A DNA stretch of 6,167 nt, from positions 1 through 6,167 of the forward strand of contig JAEXHR010000124.1 of assembly GCA_023449855.1 (NCBI GenBank), in the 5' to 3' direction. Made by a program: the position numbers and the translations under genes. This DNA is from Pseudomonadota bacterium. GTDB taxonomy: Bacteria > Pseudomonadota > Alphaproteobacteria > Rhizobiales > Xanthobacteraceae. Shown here one piece after another: positions 6,148 through 6,167 of this stretch; positions within the stretch are counted from its first letter, which is position 1, and each line of letters opens with the position of its first letter. Under the pieces are notes generated by a model. It saw nothing but the letters and a program-made list of their open reading frames with translations, ran no database searches and was not told the origin of the DNA.

Positions 6148-6167
6148 GTCCTTCGTCACATGTGCTC

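Overview
The window is high-GC DNA with strong G/C preference at third codon positions. Its gene families and intergenic palindromes fit an alphaproteobacterium, most likely Nitrobacteraceae/Bradyrhizobiaceae (Bradyrhizobium, Rhodopseudomonas or Afipia-like). This placement is inferred from recognised protein families and repeat style, not from a database search. The content looks chromosomal: there is no transposase, integrase, phage gene, tRNA, rRNA or CRISPR array.

Left part (1-1433): the C-terminal part of an Omp25/Omp31-like outer-membrane beta-barrel protein enters from the left edge. It ends at a strong GAAA-loop hairpin terminator that also serves the convergent gene. That gene, on the minus strand, encodes a two-domain protein with N-terminal TPR repeats and a class I SAM-dependent methyltransferase domain. 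A 66-bp gap separates its start from the next, divergent gene.

Middle (1434-4150): a two-gene plus-strand operon with a 4-bp ATGA overlap. It encodes a metallo-beta-lactamase/beta-CASP 'DNA ligase-associated' exonuclease and a three-domain ATP-dependent DNA ligase with all expected nucleotidyltransferase motifs. In many bacteria these two belong to a four-gene DNA-repair cassette with an Lhr-type helicase and a metallophosphoesterase. Neither partner is next to the pair here.

Right part (4147-6167): a small two-TM protein of the DUF6460 type and a DinF-subfamily MATE transporter. All three intergenic spaces here carry palindromic repeats. An 89-bp inverted repeat swallows the ligase stop codon. 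A 101-bp multi-stem cruciform ends 4 bp before the MATE start codon. A short palindrome follows the MATE gene and shares a core with the first repeat.

Functionally, the exonuclease and ligase very likely act together in DNA end processing and sealing. The other genes are ordinary envelope, transport or modification genes with no evident link to them. I found no convincing new biological system. The points most worth a second look are the reduced repair cassette, the MATE protein lacking the usual TM1 aspartate, and the placement of the repeats against a stop codon and a start codon.
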